Under the pieces are notes generated by a model that did not search any database, was not told the origin of the DNA, and was given only the letters and a program-made list of their open reading frames with translations. Positions 25,493-34,421 of a stretch of DNA of 52,345 nucleotides are shown piece by piece. The position numbers and the translations under genes were made by a program. The stretch comes from Chloroflexota bacterium (GTDB lineage: Bacteria > Chloroflexota > Dehalococcoidia > Lucifugimonadales > UBA826), in the NCBI GenBank assembly GCA_002722155.1, contig PBKS01000018.1, forward strand, positions 1 through 52,345, written 5' to 3'. The stretch's first letter is position 1, and each line of letters begins with the position of its first letter.

Positions 25493-27490
25493 CTAAGATT
25501 TACCCAATGCCTGTAGTCCTGCTTCCAATGTTTCCACGATCTCATCCACGTCAAAAACACATCCACCCCAAGTCCCTCCGGAAGCCGATTGGAGTGCAGC
25601 CCAAAGCCGGGTATCTTCAGGAAGTTTAGGATGAGGAACAAGACCTTCTGGCATGGGCCTTTCTACAAGCTCTTTATCCCCCCAGTCTGAGCCCATCACA
25701 GTTCCAGCTGATCCGACCAGATTAATAGTTCCTGACAAATTGACCCTGTCGACAATTATTTCTATTTGATCTCCATCTTTCAATTTTGCTATTGGGCCAC
25801 CTGCTAAGGCTTCTGGGCCAACATGTCCAATACAAGCCCCTGTTGAAACGCCCGAAAATCTTGCATCAGTTATTAAAGCCACATTTTTCCCGTAGGAAAG
25901 ATGTTTTAGGGCAGCCGTAATCTGATAAAGCTCCTCCATACCTGTTCCTTGCGGTCCTCCGCACTTAACAACCATGATGTCACCGGCCTTAATTTTCGCA
26001 GAATCATCATTACTTTTTATCGCACGTATTGCTTCATTCTCGGATGAAAACACCCTGGCAGGACCAGTGTTTCTGTAAACCCCATCGTCATCTACAACGG
26101 AAGGGTCAATGGCAGTACTTTTAATAACAGAACCCTGTGGAGCAATATTTCCCCTAGGGAAAGTGACTGTACTTGTTAGACCTCTTTTCTTGGCATTTTC
26201 GGGGTTCATAATCACATGATCTGGATCGACAGAATTAACCTCGCTGAGTCTTTTCCTTACGTCATGTCTTCTTTCTGAACCTTCCCACCAATCTAAATTG
26301 TCTCCCAATGACTGGCCCGTTACGGTCTGAACCTTGGTATCTAATAAGCCCATGGACCTCAGATGGAGCATCACTTCAGGTACCCCTCCAGCCGTGTAAA
26401 GCTCAGAAGTAGGGAAGCCGACAGGCCCATTAGGTAGCACATCAACTATTCTAGGAGTATTGTTATTTACATCATTCCAATCATCCACTGTCATTCTATC
26501 TCGGCCTGCCGCATGAGCTATCGCAGGTAGGTGCAAAAGCAAATTGGTCGAGCCTCCGCAGGCAGCATGCACAACCATTGCATTTCTTAGTGCGGCATTC
26601 GAAATAATATCTGAGGATAATGTGTTTCTTGATTCCATAAGCAGCAGGGCTCTTGCGCTACGTTGCGCAACATTTTTCCAAGCTGTTGTCCCAGACGGGC
26701 ACAAAGCACTATGTGTTATAGCCAAGCCTAATGATTCTGCAATGACTTGAGAGGTCCCAGCTGTCCCCAAAAAGTGGCATCCTCCACCAGGCGAGGCACA
26801 TGCCTTGCATCCGACATCTTGAGCATATTCCAAGGTCACTTCCCCTTGGGCAAACCTAGCTCCAATAGATTGAATCATCCCTGTGTCTTCGCCTTCACGT
26901 ATTGCCAAGGTAGACCCACCAGGCACTACAACAACCGGTAATTCTCTAAGTCCAGCTAGTGCCATCATCATTGCGGGAAGACCCTTATCACAGGACGCTA
27001 TCCCCAATATGCCTTTAGCGGTCGGTAAAGATCTAGCCTGTCTTCGAAAAACCTGAGCTGCATCGTTTCTGTATGGAAGAGAATCCATCATGCCTGTAGT
27101 TCCTTGAGTCCTCCCGTCGCAGGGATCTGAACACATCAAAGAAAATGGGATAGTCTTCGCATCTTTAAATTCACGGGCAGCAGCCTCGACTTGGAGTGCT
27201 AATTCAAAGTGGCCCGTGTGTAGTCCTAAAGCGATGGGAGACCCATCATTATCTCTAAGGCCACCGGAGGTCGACAATATAAGAAAATGCTTTCTCAGAA
27301 GCTCAGCTGGATTCCATCCCATTCCAGCATTTTGACTCATCCCAAAATGAAATCCACTCGATTCGTTCACCAGAATTTCTTCCGTAAATGGCAGCACACC
27401 AGAGGGTCCGTCAGAATGCGTGTCAAATTTCCATGTGGAATCTTTTGGATCTATAACGTCACCAACACTAAAAGATATTTGATCTACCAT
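25493..27490 (-). CDS. D-xylonate-type sugar acid dehydratase (IlvD/Edd superfamily, YjhG/YagF group)
   Basis: This 665-residue protein matches the long YjhG/YagF group (about 655 residues) rather than standard IlvD. Its start gives an N-terminal [17 protein letters not shown] with [13 protein letters not shown]. The Fe-S and Mg region has [28 protein letters not shown] and [18 protein letters not shown]. The C-terminal block is [20 protein letters not shown]. The cysteines at these three places are the expected cluster ligands. It probably removes water from a sugar acid such as D-xylonate to a 2-keto-3-deoxy acid; substrate breadth is common in this family. It is monocistronic, on the opposite strand to its neighbours. 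Confidence 0.9.
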   Translation of the reverse strand: MVDQISFSVGDVIDPKDSTWKFDTHSDGPSGVLPFTEEILVNESSGFHFGMSQNAGMGWNPAELLRKHFLILSTSGGLRDNDGSPIALGLHTGHFELALQVEAAAREFKDAKTIPFSLMCSDPCDGRTQGTTGMMDSLPYRNDAAQVFRRQARSLPTAKGILGIASCDKGLPAMMMALAGLRELPVVVVPGGSTLAIREGEDTGMIQSIGARFAQGEVTLEYAQDVGCKACASPGGGCHFLGTAGTSQVIAESLGLAITHSALCPSGTTAWKNVAQRSARALLLMESRNTLSSDIISNAALRNAMVVHAACGGSTNLLLHLPAIAHAAGRDRMTVDDWNDVNNNTPRIVDVLPNGPVGFPTSELYTAGGVPEVMLHLRSMGLLDTKVQTVTGQSLGDNLDWWEGSERRHDVRKRLSEVNSVDPDHVIMNPENAKKRGLTSTVTFPRGNIAPQGSVIKSTAIDPSVVDDDGVYRNTGPARVFSSENEAIRAIKSNDDSAKIKAGDIMVVKCGGPQGTGMEELYQITAALKHLSYGKNVALITDARFSGVSTGACIGHVGPEALAGGPIAKLKDGDQIEIIVDRVNLSGTINLVGSAGTVMGSDWGDKELVERPMPEGLVPHPKLPEDTRLWAALQSASGGTWGGCVFDVDEIVETLEAGLQALGKS

Positions 27491-27574
27491 TTAAAGGCCT
27501 CCTTTGGATCGCTTTTGGAGCAATAGTGTACCAACTGAACTATTATTGGTTAAATATCCATAAGGAGATAGTAT

Positions 27575-28351
27575 TTGAAAATTCATAAACACCTTTCTGG
27601 AATCAAAGAAGGCTGGGATTTAATGTCCTCAAATTACCAAGCCACCAGCGACATATCTTTAAAAGATATCCATTATTCTCCCTTATCCTATGGCGAGAAA
27701 TCAGCCAAGCTGATCGGTGAAGTAGCCGGAAAGAAATATCTTGAACTAGGATGCGGTGGTGCTCAAAATTCAATAGCTCTAGCTAAATTGGGGGCTTATG
27801 TTACGGCAGTAGATATATCTTCGAATCAATTGTCTCATGCGGCTTGCACATGTGAAAGACTTGATATATCAGTTAATTTACTCCAGGCAAATATACAGAA
27901 TTTAAATTACTTTGCCGACGATGAGTTCGATGGGATTATTTCTATTTTTGCCCTTGAGTTTATTGAGGATATTGACATATTTTTCTCAGAATCAAACCGA
28001 ATCTTAAAAAAAGGGGGCGCTTTGATAATCAGTACCACACATCCCCTTGGAGCCTTCGAATGGGATAATGAGAGTAAAAATTTATTGGTAACCGATTACT
28101 TCAACCCACCTATGGAGATATGGAGAGAGCAAGGGCAAATGAATCATGGAGTCACTTATTTCAGAACAATTGAAGAGCTCTTTTCTAGAATCACCAATAA
28201 CGGATTTGTAGTAACAAAACTCACCGAACCAAAACCGCTGGACCCACAGAACGAAAATTTGAGTCCATACAAAGGTAATTATTGGACTGAATTCAGAGAC
28301 AGATTAAATATGGTTCCGTTCGCAGTAGTCATTAAAGCAATAAAAAACTGA
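27575..28351 (+). CDS. Class I SAM-dependent methyltransferase
   Basis: This 258-residue methyltransferase has motif I LELGCGGAQNSIALA (about residues 54-68), the acidic strand-2 end AVDISSNQL, motif post-II DDEFDGIISIFALEFIED and NRILKKGGALIIST. A C-terminal substrate-side domain contains NPPMEIWREQG, HGVTYFRTIEEL and YWTEFRDRL. The substrate is unknown. The TTG at 27575 is chosen because AAGGAG lies 7 nt upstream. It sits alone, convergent with the thiS end by 12 nt. A second methyltransferase at 11492 is not its close copy. Confidence 0.85.
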   Translation: MKIHKHLSGIKEGWDLMSSNYQATSDISLKDIHYSPLSYGEKSAKLIGEVAGKKYLELGCGGAQNSIALAKLGAYVTAVDISSNQLSHAACTCERLDISVNLLQANIQNLNYFADDEFDGIISIFALEFIEDIDIFFSESNRILKKGGALIISTTHPLGAFEWDNESKNLLVTDYFNPPMEIWREQGQMNHGVTYFRTIEELFSRITNNGFVVTKLTEPKPLDPQNENLSPYKGNYWTEFRDRLNMVPFAVVIKAIKN

Positions 28352-28363
28352 GCTAGGCCCTTT

Positions 28364-28570
28364 CTAAGAGCCTCCACCTATCGCTTTCACAATTTCCAAC
28401 GAATCCCCCTCACTTAAAATTATTCTTGCATAATCTCCCTTCTTCAAAACCTCACCATTCAATGCAATAGCAATTGCCTTTCTTTCAGACAGGCCAAGGT
28501 CGGCAATAAGGTTTATTAGGGATAATCCAGCTTTAATTTCATGTGCTTTACCATTCAAATTTACAAACAT
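28364..28570 (-). CDS. thiS: Sulfur carrier protein ThiS
   Basis: A ubiquitin-like sulfur carrier of about 68 residues for thiazole synthesis. It contains FVNLNGKAHEI, a hydrophobic helix LINLIADLGL, IAIALNGEVL and the conserved GDSLEIVKAIGGG. ThiS is normally adenylated by ThiF on a terminal Gly-Gly. Here one extra serine follows, so the chain ends GGGS. Two starts are possible: GTG at 28576 overlapping the thiE stop, or the ATG at 28570. I chose ATG. It is the last gene of the thi operon. No thiF or processing protease gene is in the window. Confidence 0.9.
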   Translation of the reverse strand: MFVNLNGKAHEIKAGLSLINLIADLGLSERKAIAIALNGEVLKKGDYARIILSEGDSLEIVKAIGGGS

Positions 28571-28572
28571 TG

Positions 28573-29208
28573 TCACACTTTACTTGACTCTAGTGCTTCT
28601 AAAATATCATGTGCGGCCCTTTTCGGACTGTCAGCCTCTGATATAGCTCCGATAACTGCGATCCCTGCAGCTCCTGCTTTCATGACCTGTAGGCAATTTG
28701 CTTCTGTTATCCCTCCGATTCCTATAATGGGTATCGGTATATTCCTATGGCTTTCTTCTATAATCCCAGTCCCAGAAACTGGTCCGTTTGGATGTGACGC
28801 CGACGGGAATATTGTTCCTATCATCAAATAGTTCATACCTTCTGAGGTGGCTTTAGCTGCTGATTCGAAACTATGTACTGACTTCCCAATCAGGAAGTTT
28901 TCTTTCAGATTATCAATTGGGCCATCAAAGATTTGTCTTTCCGGAAAATGAATGCCGTCAGCCCCTATTTCTTTCGCCAGATCCACGTCCCCATTCACGA
29001 TGAAAGCAGCCCTATCCTTGGCTAATTCTCTTAAATTCCTGGCCATTTTTAATTTTTCTGGTTCTGTAGCATCCTTATCTCGAAATTGGATCATATTCAC
29101 GCCACCTGAAATGGCTTCATTTACGATGAATCCTAAATCTCTTCCAGAGGTTCTTTTACCATTGGTCACCAAACACAATATCGGATTGTTCATCATTTCA
29201 ATATTCAA
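28573..29208 (-). CDS. thiE: Thiamine-phosphate synthase
   Basis: This 211-residue TIM-barrel enzyme joins HMP-pyrophosphate to the thiazole phosphate. The blocks MIQFRDKDATE, AAFIVNGDVDLAKEIGADGIHFPE, IGKSVHSFESA, YLMIGTIFPSASHPN and IGIGGI (the phosphate-binding end) are all in place. The N-terminus, MNIEMMNNPILCLVT, is short for the family and of ordinary form. It is translated 3 nt after thiG and abuts thiS, so the three genes are co-transcribed. It is expected to be under the TPP riboswitch upstream of thiG. Confidence 0.96.
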   Translation of the reverse strand: MNIEMMNNPILCLVTNGKRTSGRDLGFIVNEAISGGVNMIQFRDKDATEPEKLKMARNLRELAKDRAAFIVNGDVDLAKEIGADGIHFPERQIFDGPIDNLKENFLIGKSVHSFESAAKATSEGMNYLMIGTIFPSASHPNGPVSGTGIIEESHRNIPIPIIGIGGITEANCLQVMKAGAAGIAVIGAISEADSPKRAAHDILEALESSKV

Positions 29209-29211
29209 ATT

Positions 29212-29988
29212 CTAACCAGAATTAATTCCAGCGCCAGGGCTACTTGATATCGCTGACCCTCTTCTCTCAATGCGACCCCCTAGGTAAGCCTTACGGCCAG
29301 CGGAAACACCTAGTTTAAAAGCTTCTCCCATAGCAACAGGATCTGCAGCCTGAGCAATAGCTGTATTTACTAAGACTGCGTCTGCCCCAGCTTCTAGCGC
29401 TTTTGATGCATCTGAAGGAACTGCCAAACCAGCATCTACTACTACCGGAACCTCAACATCGTTTATGATGATTTCAATTTCTTCCATGGTCAATATACCC
29501 TGCCCTGAACCTATAGTGGAACCAAGAGGCATAACAGTCGCACAGCCTAAAGCAGCCAACCTATGGGCTAGAACAGGATCAGCATGGATATAAGGTAGTA
29601 CATCAAATCCGTCTTCCACTAATTCTTTAGCGGCTTCAAAGGTACCTATCGGGTCTGGTAACAGGTGTGCTATGTCTGGAATCACCTCCAGTTTAACCCA
29701 AGAGGAACCTGTTACTTCCCTAGCTAATCTGGCAGTCAATACTGCTTCATCCGAGGTTTTACTACCAGCTGTATTGGGGAGAATCGTGTAATCATCCCAG
29801 TTGAAATGATCCAAGATTGTTTTTTCGTTAACATCCTGCAAATTCAATCTACCAATCGCGACCGTAATTATCTGGCTACCAGAGGCCTTTATGGAATCCA
29901 CCATCTCTTCCATAGTCCGGTGCCGTCCGGTTCCTACCATCAATCTCGAAGAAAATTCCTTACCAGCTATAACTAGAGGATCATTCAT
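29212..29988 (-). CDS. thiG: Thiazole synthase
   Basis: This 258-residue enzyme builds the thiazole ring from deoxyxylulose-5-phosphate, the ThiS thiocarboxylate and dehydroglycine. It opens PLVIAGKEFSSRLMVGTGRH. The Schiff-base lysine is in SSWVKLEVIPD, and LPDPIGTFEAAKELV, MPLGSTIGSGQGI and VVDAGLAVPSDASKALEAGADAV complete the pattern. GGGAG lies upstream of the ATG. It is the first gene after the TPP riboswitch. The glycine oxidase or ThiH that supplies dehydroglycine is not in the window. Confidence 0.97.
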   Translation of the reverse strand: MNDPLVIAGKEFSSRLMVGTGRHRTMEEMVDSIKASGSQIITVAIGRLNLQDVNEKTILDHFNWDDYTILPNTAGSKTSDEAVLTARLAREVTGSSWVKLEVIPDIAHLLPDPIGTFEAAKELVEDGFDVLPYIHADPVLAHRLAALGCATVMPLGSTIGSGQGILTMEEIEIIINDVEVPVVVDAGLAVPSDASKALEAGADAVLVNTAIAQAADPVAMGEAFKLGVSAGRKAYLGGRIERRGSAISSSPGAGINSG

Positions 29989-30022
29989 ATTGCATCTCCC
30001 TCACCCTACAAATTTTTTAGAC

Positions 30023-30047
30023 AAAAAAAATCACCCTTGGAGGGTGA
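30023..30047 (-). terminator. Intrinsic terminator of the TPP riboswitch
   Basis: On the minus strand a 7-bp stem (TCACCCT paired with AGGGTGA, 3-nt loop CCA) is followed directly by eight Ts. It lies between the aptamer and thiG and can act as the ligand-controlled expression platform. Confidence 0.88.
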
Positions 30048-30064
30048 CTGGAGAATGCTTCCAT

Positions 30065-30146
30065 AACTCCCTCCGCTGGCATTATCCAGTTCAGGTCTCG
30101 GGTCGGCTTTTCAAAAACCCTCTCAGCCGTTTAAGGCTCCCCGTCT
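30065..30146 (-). promoter_or_regulatory. TPP riboswitch (thi-box) upstream of thiG
   Basis: The minus-strand transcript contains the conserved aptamer elements in order: GACGGGGAGCC, GGCTGAGAGGG, the variable P3 arm, GACCCGAGACCTGAACTGG, ATAATGCCAGCGGAGGGA. The CTGAGA and GGATAATGCCAGCG blocks are the diagnostic pyrimidine and pyrophosphate sensor sequences. Thiamine pyrophosphate binding should favour the downstream terminator and lower thiGES expression. Confidence 0.95.
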
Positions 30147-30263
30147 ACGCAACTTTATTACGCAAGAATATATTCAACATACGTGGTAAAGTCAATATTA
30201 TTCGATTTTATGAAATTCAATTTGGCTGGATTTACTTCACTGATATATTAAGGTAAGAGAGCT

Positions 30264-30752
30264 GTGGTAATACGTCACTTCACTGCTACCGGGTACCTCA
30301 TATGGGACAGAGGGGTATTTCTCCACCGACATCCAAAAATTGGACTATGGCTACCCCCCGGAGGACATGTAGAGATTAATGAAGACCCTGTAGAAGCTGT
30401 GCTGCGAGAAATAAAGGAGGAAACCGGGTTAGTGGCATCCATTTGTGAGGAGCCACCTTTCAAAAATATGAATTTTGATTACCCAAAATCAATCACCCCA
30501 CCAAGACATATCTTGGAGGAGCATATAGATGACCCCATAGTCGGATTCCACCATCACATAGACATGATTTATTATTGTAAACCTATTGATACGATAGAGG
30601 CATTGCACCAGGGCTGGAAACTATTCTCGGATGCAGAATTAAAAAAAACTCTTGAACTTTATTACCAGCAGAAAGATACCTTTGATAGCTCTCTTTACCC
30701 CCCTTTAGACGTATTAACCCTAGGGATAAAGGCAATAGAAGCAACTTCTTAG
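30264..30752 (+). CDS. Nudix hydrolase
   Basis: This 162-residue protein carries a complete Nudix box, GGHVEINEDPVEAVLREIKE followed by ETGL, at about residues 32-55. It is preceded by FLHRHPKIGLWLPP. The start is GTG with AGAGAG some 6 nt before it. It continues with VGFHHHIDMIYYCKP. This resembles Nudix proteins acting on dinucleotides or ADP-sugar types, but the substrate is not decidable. It is divergent from the thi operon. A small hairpin after it may end the message. Confidence 0.88.
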   Translation: MVIRHFTATGYLIWDRGVFLHRHPKIGLWLPPGGHVEINEDPVEAVLREIKEETGLVASICEEPPFKNMNFDYPKSITPPRHILEEHIDDPIVGFHHHIDMIYYCKPIDTIEALHQGWKLFSDAELKKTLELYYQQKDTFDSSLYPPLDVLTLGIKAIEATS

Positions 30753-30772
30753 AACCTGTTTGATGTGAAAAG

Positions 30773-30786
30773 ACCCGCATTCGGGT
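30773..30786 (+). terminator. Weak hairpin after the Nudix gene
   Basis: ACCCG and CGGGT pair over a 4-nt loop, followed by the T-rich ATTATTT. The stem is only 5 bp. It is a plausible but weak terminator between the Nudix gene and the dehydrogenase. Confidence 0.3.
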
Positions 30787-30834
30787 ATTATTTGACGGCC
30801 CCAAATTCAATAGGTATGAGGTGTTACTAATACT

Positions 30835-31902
30835 ATGGTTCAAAACAATATCGCTGTTATTAGAGGGGACGGAATAGGGATCGAGGTTGTCGAAGAAGGT
30901 ATAAAAGTTTTAGAGGCTGTATCTGAAAACTACAGTTTTAATCTTTCCTTCAAGGAATTCCCATGGAGTTCCCGATACTACATGGATAATGGTGTAATGA
31001 TGCCATCCGATGGTTTGAATACGCTCTCAAGCTTTGAAGCAATTTTTTTAGGAGCGGTGGGCCATCCTGACATACAGGATCACATAACGCTCAACGGACT
31101 GTTGCTACCAATACGACGAAGTTTTGACCAGTATGTCTGTGAGAGGCCCAGCGTTCTATACCAAGGCATAGAATCACCACTTGCGGGTAAAAAACCCTTT
31201 GACATCGATATGGTGGTAATCCGCGAAAATACAGAGGGAGAATATGCCAACGTGGGCGGTTTTCAATACATGGATTTCCCTGAGGAGATCGGCATTCAAA
31301 CCGGTGTGTTTACGCGTAAAGGATGTGAACGGGTAATCAGATATTCATTTGAATTAGCCCGTAAACGAAACAAGAAAAAGCATCTTACATCAATCACTAA
31401 ATCCAATGCTCAGGGTTATGGGATGTTAGTGTGGGATAGAGCATTTGAAAGAGTTTCAGCTGAATACCCTGATATATCAACTTCCTCCTTGCTTGTGGAT
31501 GCAGCAGCAATGGATTTCATTAGGAAACCTGAAGATTTTGACGTCGTTGTAGGCAGTAATCTTTTTGGAGATATTTTGACTGATATAGCAGCGATTATTA
31601 CTGGGAGTATGGGTTTAGCCTCTAGCGCAAACCTCGATCCGGAAGGCAGGTACCCTTCAATGTTCGAACCAGTGCACGGTAGTGCGCCAGATATTATGGG
31701 TAAAGGCATCGCCAATCCGATGGCCCAAATTTTGACAGGAGCGATGTTACTAAAACACTTGGGTCATACGGATGCTGCTACTGATATTGAAAAGGCGGTA
31801 TTGTCGATACTATCTCAAGGTGAAATCGTGACACCTGATTTAGGAGGTTCATCCTCCACATCTTCAGTTGGAGATGCCATAGTAGCGGAATTAGGTAAGT
31901 AA
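30835..31902 (+). CDS. Beta-decarboxylating dehydrogenase, DmlA/tartrate dehydrogenase-like
   Basis: This 355-residue member of the isocitrate/isopropylmalate dehydrogenase family begins IAVIRGDGIGIEVVEEG. Its substrate loop LLPIRRSFDQYVCERPS and the block MVVIRENTEGEYANVGG (about 128-145) resemble D-malate/tartrate dehydrogenase (DmlA) rather than LeuB. The metal-binding Asp cluster is in VGSNLFGDILTDIAA, and EPVHGSAPDI is the NAD-site block. It probably oxidises and decarboxylates a 2-hydroxy acid with NAD. It lies 26 nt before leuS. The true LeuB is downstream of leuS, so this is a second, paralogous enzyme. Confidence 0.88.
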   Translation: MVQNNIAVIRGDGIGIEVVEEGIKVLEAVSENYSFNLSFKEFPWSSRYYMDNGVMMPSDGLNTLSSFEAIFLGAVGHPDIQDHITLNGLLLPIRRSFDQYVCERPSVLYQGIESPLAGKKPFDIDMVVIRENTEGEYANVGGFQYMDFPEEIGIQTGVFTRKGCERVIRYSFELARKRNKKKHLTSITKSNAQGYGMLVWDRAFERVSAEYPDISTSSLLVDAAAMDFIRKPEDFDVVVGSNLFGDILTDIAAIITGSMGLASSANLDPEGRYPSMFEPVHGSAPDIMGKGIANPMAQILTGAMLLKHLGHTDAATDIEKAVLSILSQGEIVTPDLGGSSSTSSVGDAIVAELGK

Positions 31903-31928
31903 TTAAATATTGGTTTAGAGACAGATAT

Positions 31929-34391
31929 ATGACACCCAAAACCATAGAAACTAGATTTCCACACGCCAATATAGAAAGTAAGTGGCAGAAAAAGTGGCAA
32001 GAATCCAACCTATATAAGGTTGATGACAACGATCCCCGGCCAAAATGGTATGAGTTGACAATGTACCCATATCCGTCAGGTGATTTACATGTAGGTCATT
32101 GGTATGCAATGACTGGTGCTGATATACATGCAAGATTCAAAACTATGCAAGGATACAATGTTCTCCACCCTATGGGGTTTGATGCATTTGGATTGAATGC
32201 TGAAAATGCTGCTATTGAACGAGGTATTCATCCGCATTCCTGGACAATGGACAACATCAAGAGAATGCGAGATCAGTTGGCCTCGATGGGTCCAATGTAT
32301 GACTGGGATCGGGAAGTTGTTACATGCGTACCTGAATACTACAAATGGAATCAATGGTTTTTCTTACAGTTCTATAAAAAAGGGTTGGCTTATCGGGATT
32401 ACGCTCCTGTAAATTGGTGCCCATCTTGTGCGACAGTGTTAGCAAATGAACAAGTAATTGATGGTACCTGTGAAAGATGCGATACAACAGTTACTCATAG
32501 GGACATGAACCAATGGTTTTTCCGTATTACAGAATATGCTGAAGAATTATTGGACCAGTCAAAAATGGATTGGCCCGAGCGAATCAACACTATGCAGACC
32601 AACTGGATAGGTAAAAGCGATGGTGTCGAATTCAAATTTGATATCTCAGAACATAATTTAGACACTGACGAACTTATAACATTCACCACTCGCATTGACA
32701 CCGTATACGGAGTTACGTTTGTTGTACTAGCACCTGAACATCCTCTGGTAAGCCTTCTAACCACTCCAGACCAAAAAGCTGCTGTAGGAGACTACATAAA
32801 TAATGCCCGTAAGGCTTCTGAAGTAGAAAGATTAGCAATAGATAGAGAAAAGACAGGAGTTTTCTTAGGGAGTTACTGTGTTAATCCTTTAACTGGAGAC
32901 CGAATCCCAATCCTCATCGGTGATTATGTACTAAATACATATGGAACTGGAATAGTGATGGGTGTTCCTGCCCATGACGAAAGGGATTTTATATTTGCAA
33001 AAAAATATGACCTACCCATAAAGGTCGTAGTAGCTCCAAAAGACTGGAATGGCGAAGAATTAGATGCGGCTTACATAGATGTCGGAACACAGGTAAATTC
33101 CTCTCAATTCGACGGCTTCAGCAGTACTGAAGGTAAGAAGCTAATTGCTGATCACATTGAAACTAATAAACTAGGGACTAAGACCATAAATTACAGGATG
33201 CGTGATTGGCTAATTTCAAGGCAGAGATATTGGGGCACACCGATTCCCATGGTGTATTGCGATGATTGTGGGATCGTACCTGTGAAAGAGGAGGATCTAC
33301 CTGTTTTGCTTCCAGAAGATGCAGAGTTCCTCCCGACAGGAGAATCACCCTTAGCAGTACACGACAAATTTGTGAATACCACCTGCCCTGATTGCGCTAA
33401 ACCTAGTAAAAGAGAAACAGACACGATGGACACATTCGTGGATTCATCTTGGTATTTTCTAAGATATGCCAGTCCAAAATACTCCGAGTCTGCGTTTGAA
33501 GAAAAATCTGCCGAACTCTGGAACCCGGTGGACCAATATACGGGAGGGGTTGAGCATGCAGTGATGCATTTACTTTATTCCAGATTTTTCGTCAAAGCCA
33601 CCCGTGACCTCGGGCTGATAAAATACGATGAGCCCTTTAAAAGACTTTTTAATCAGGGCACCATAATATACAAAGGTGCAAAGATGAGTAAGTCTAGGGG
33701 AAATGTTATTGCACCGGACGATTATGTAGATATAGTAGGGGCAGATACTGTCCGAACATACCTGATGTTCATCGGACCTTGGGAACAGGGCGGTGAATGG
33801 AATGACTCCGGAATAAATGGTGCTGCTAGGTGGCTAAACAAAGTCTGGGATATTTCCAATTTAGATCTCAATACTTTCGCATTGGCTTCGAATCCTGACA
33901 CAGAAAGAGATTTGAACAGACTTTTGCATAAGACCATTATGCGAGTAGGTGAAGACATAGAAAAATTCAAATATAACACCGCTATATCCACCTTGATGCA
34001 GTTCACCAATGCCCTCTCGGAAGACAAAATTTTTGAGAAAATTGATATTGATCAGTGGTTGCATTTGACACGCAGTCTATATGTGATGATGGCTCCAATA
34101 ACGCCGCACCTGTCTGAGGAGCTGTGGGAAAAATCAGGTATGAAATCCAGTGTGCACACTCAAAAATGGCCTAAGTACGATGAAAACATGGCTAAAGACG
34201 ATAAAATCACTCTCGTAGTCCAAGTTAATGGGAAAGTAAGAGCCAAAATCTCTGCCTCCGCTAACCTAACAGAATCTGATGCGAATGAAATTGCAATGGA
34301 AGATTCCGGTGTTCAAAAACACACTGAAGGCTTAGAAATCCGAAAAATTATCTATGTTCCAGGAAAATTATTGAATATCGTCGCAAATTGA
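31929..34391 (+). CDS. leuS: Leucyl-tRNA synthetase
   Basis: This 820-residue class I synthetase has the HIGH motif in PYPSGDLHVGHW (about 47-58) and KMSKS in GAKMSKSRGN near 585. The bacterial-type insert includes the editing CP1 domain (TFTTRIDTVYGVTFVVLAPEHP, with the threonine-rich editing pocket) and zinc-type cysteine pairs. PVNWCPSCATVLANEQV and RDWLISRQRYWGTPIP follow in the usual order. The C-terminal segment (VVQVNGKVRAKISAS) is the tRNA-binding domain. The length is normal. It sits between two decarboxylating dehydrogenase genes, with leuB 30 nt downstream. Confidence 0.98.
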   Translation: MTPKTIETRFPHANIESKWQKKWQESNLYKVDDNDPRPKWYELTMYPYPSGDLHVGHWYAMTGADIHARFKTMQGYNVLHPMGFDAFGLNAENAAIERGIHPHSWTMDNIKRMRDQLASMGPMYDWDREVVTCVPEYYKWNQWFFLQFYKKGLAYRDYAPVNWCPSCATVLANEQVIDGTCERCDTTVTHRDMNQWFFRITEYAEELLDQSKMDWPERINTMQTNWIGKSDGVEFKFDISEHNLDTDELITFTTRIDTVYGVTFVVLAPEHPLVSLLTTPDQKAAVGDYINNARKASEVERLAIDREKTGVFLGSYCVNPLTGDRIPILIGDYVLNTYGTGIVMGVPAHDERDFIFAKKYDLPIKVVVAPKDWNGEELDAAYIDVGTQVNSSQFDGFSSTEGKKLIADHIETNKLGTKTINYRMRDWLISRQRYWGTPIPMVYCDDCGIVPVKEEDLPVLLPEDAEFLPTGESPLAVHDKFVNTTCPDCAKPSKRETDTMDTFVDSSWYFLRYASPKYSESAFEEKSAELWNPVDQYTGGVEHAVMHLLYSRFFVKATRDLGLIKYDEPFKRLFNQGTIIYKGAKMSKSRGNVIAPDDYVDIVGADTVRTYLMFIGPWEQGGEWNDSGINGAARWLNKVWDISNLDLNTFALASNPDTERDLNRLLHKTIMRVGEDIEKFKYNTAISTLMQFTNALSEDKIFEKIDIDQWLHLTRSLYVMMAPITPHLSEELWEKSGMKSSVHTQKWPKYDENMAKDDKITLVVQVNGKVRAKISASANLTESDANEIAMEDSGVQKHTEGLEIRKIIYVPGKLLNIVAN

Positions 34392-34421
34392 CGAAGAAAC
34401 TCTAAATAAACGGAGAAGTTC

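Noticed and set aside
29891-30256. A 121-codon plus-strand frame across the thiG upstream region
   Set aside because: It runs through the TPP riboswitch and terminator on the other strand; its sequence is constrained by RNA structure and not by coding.
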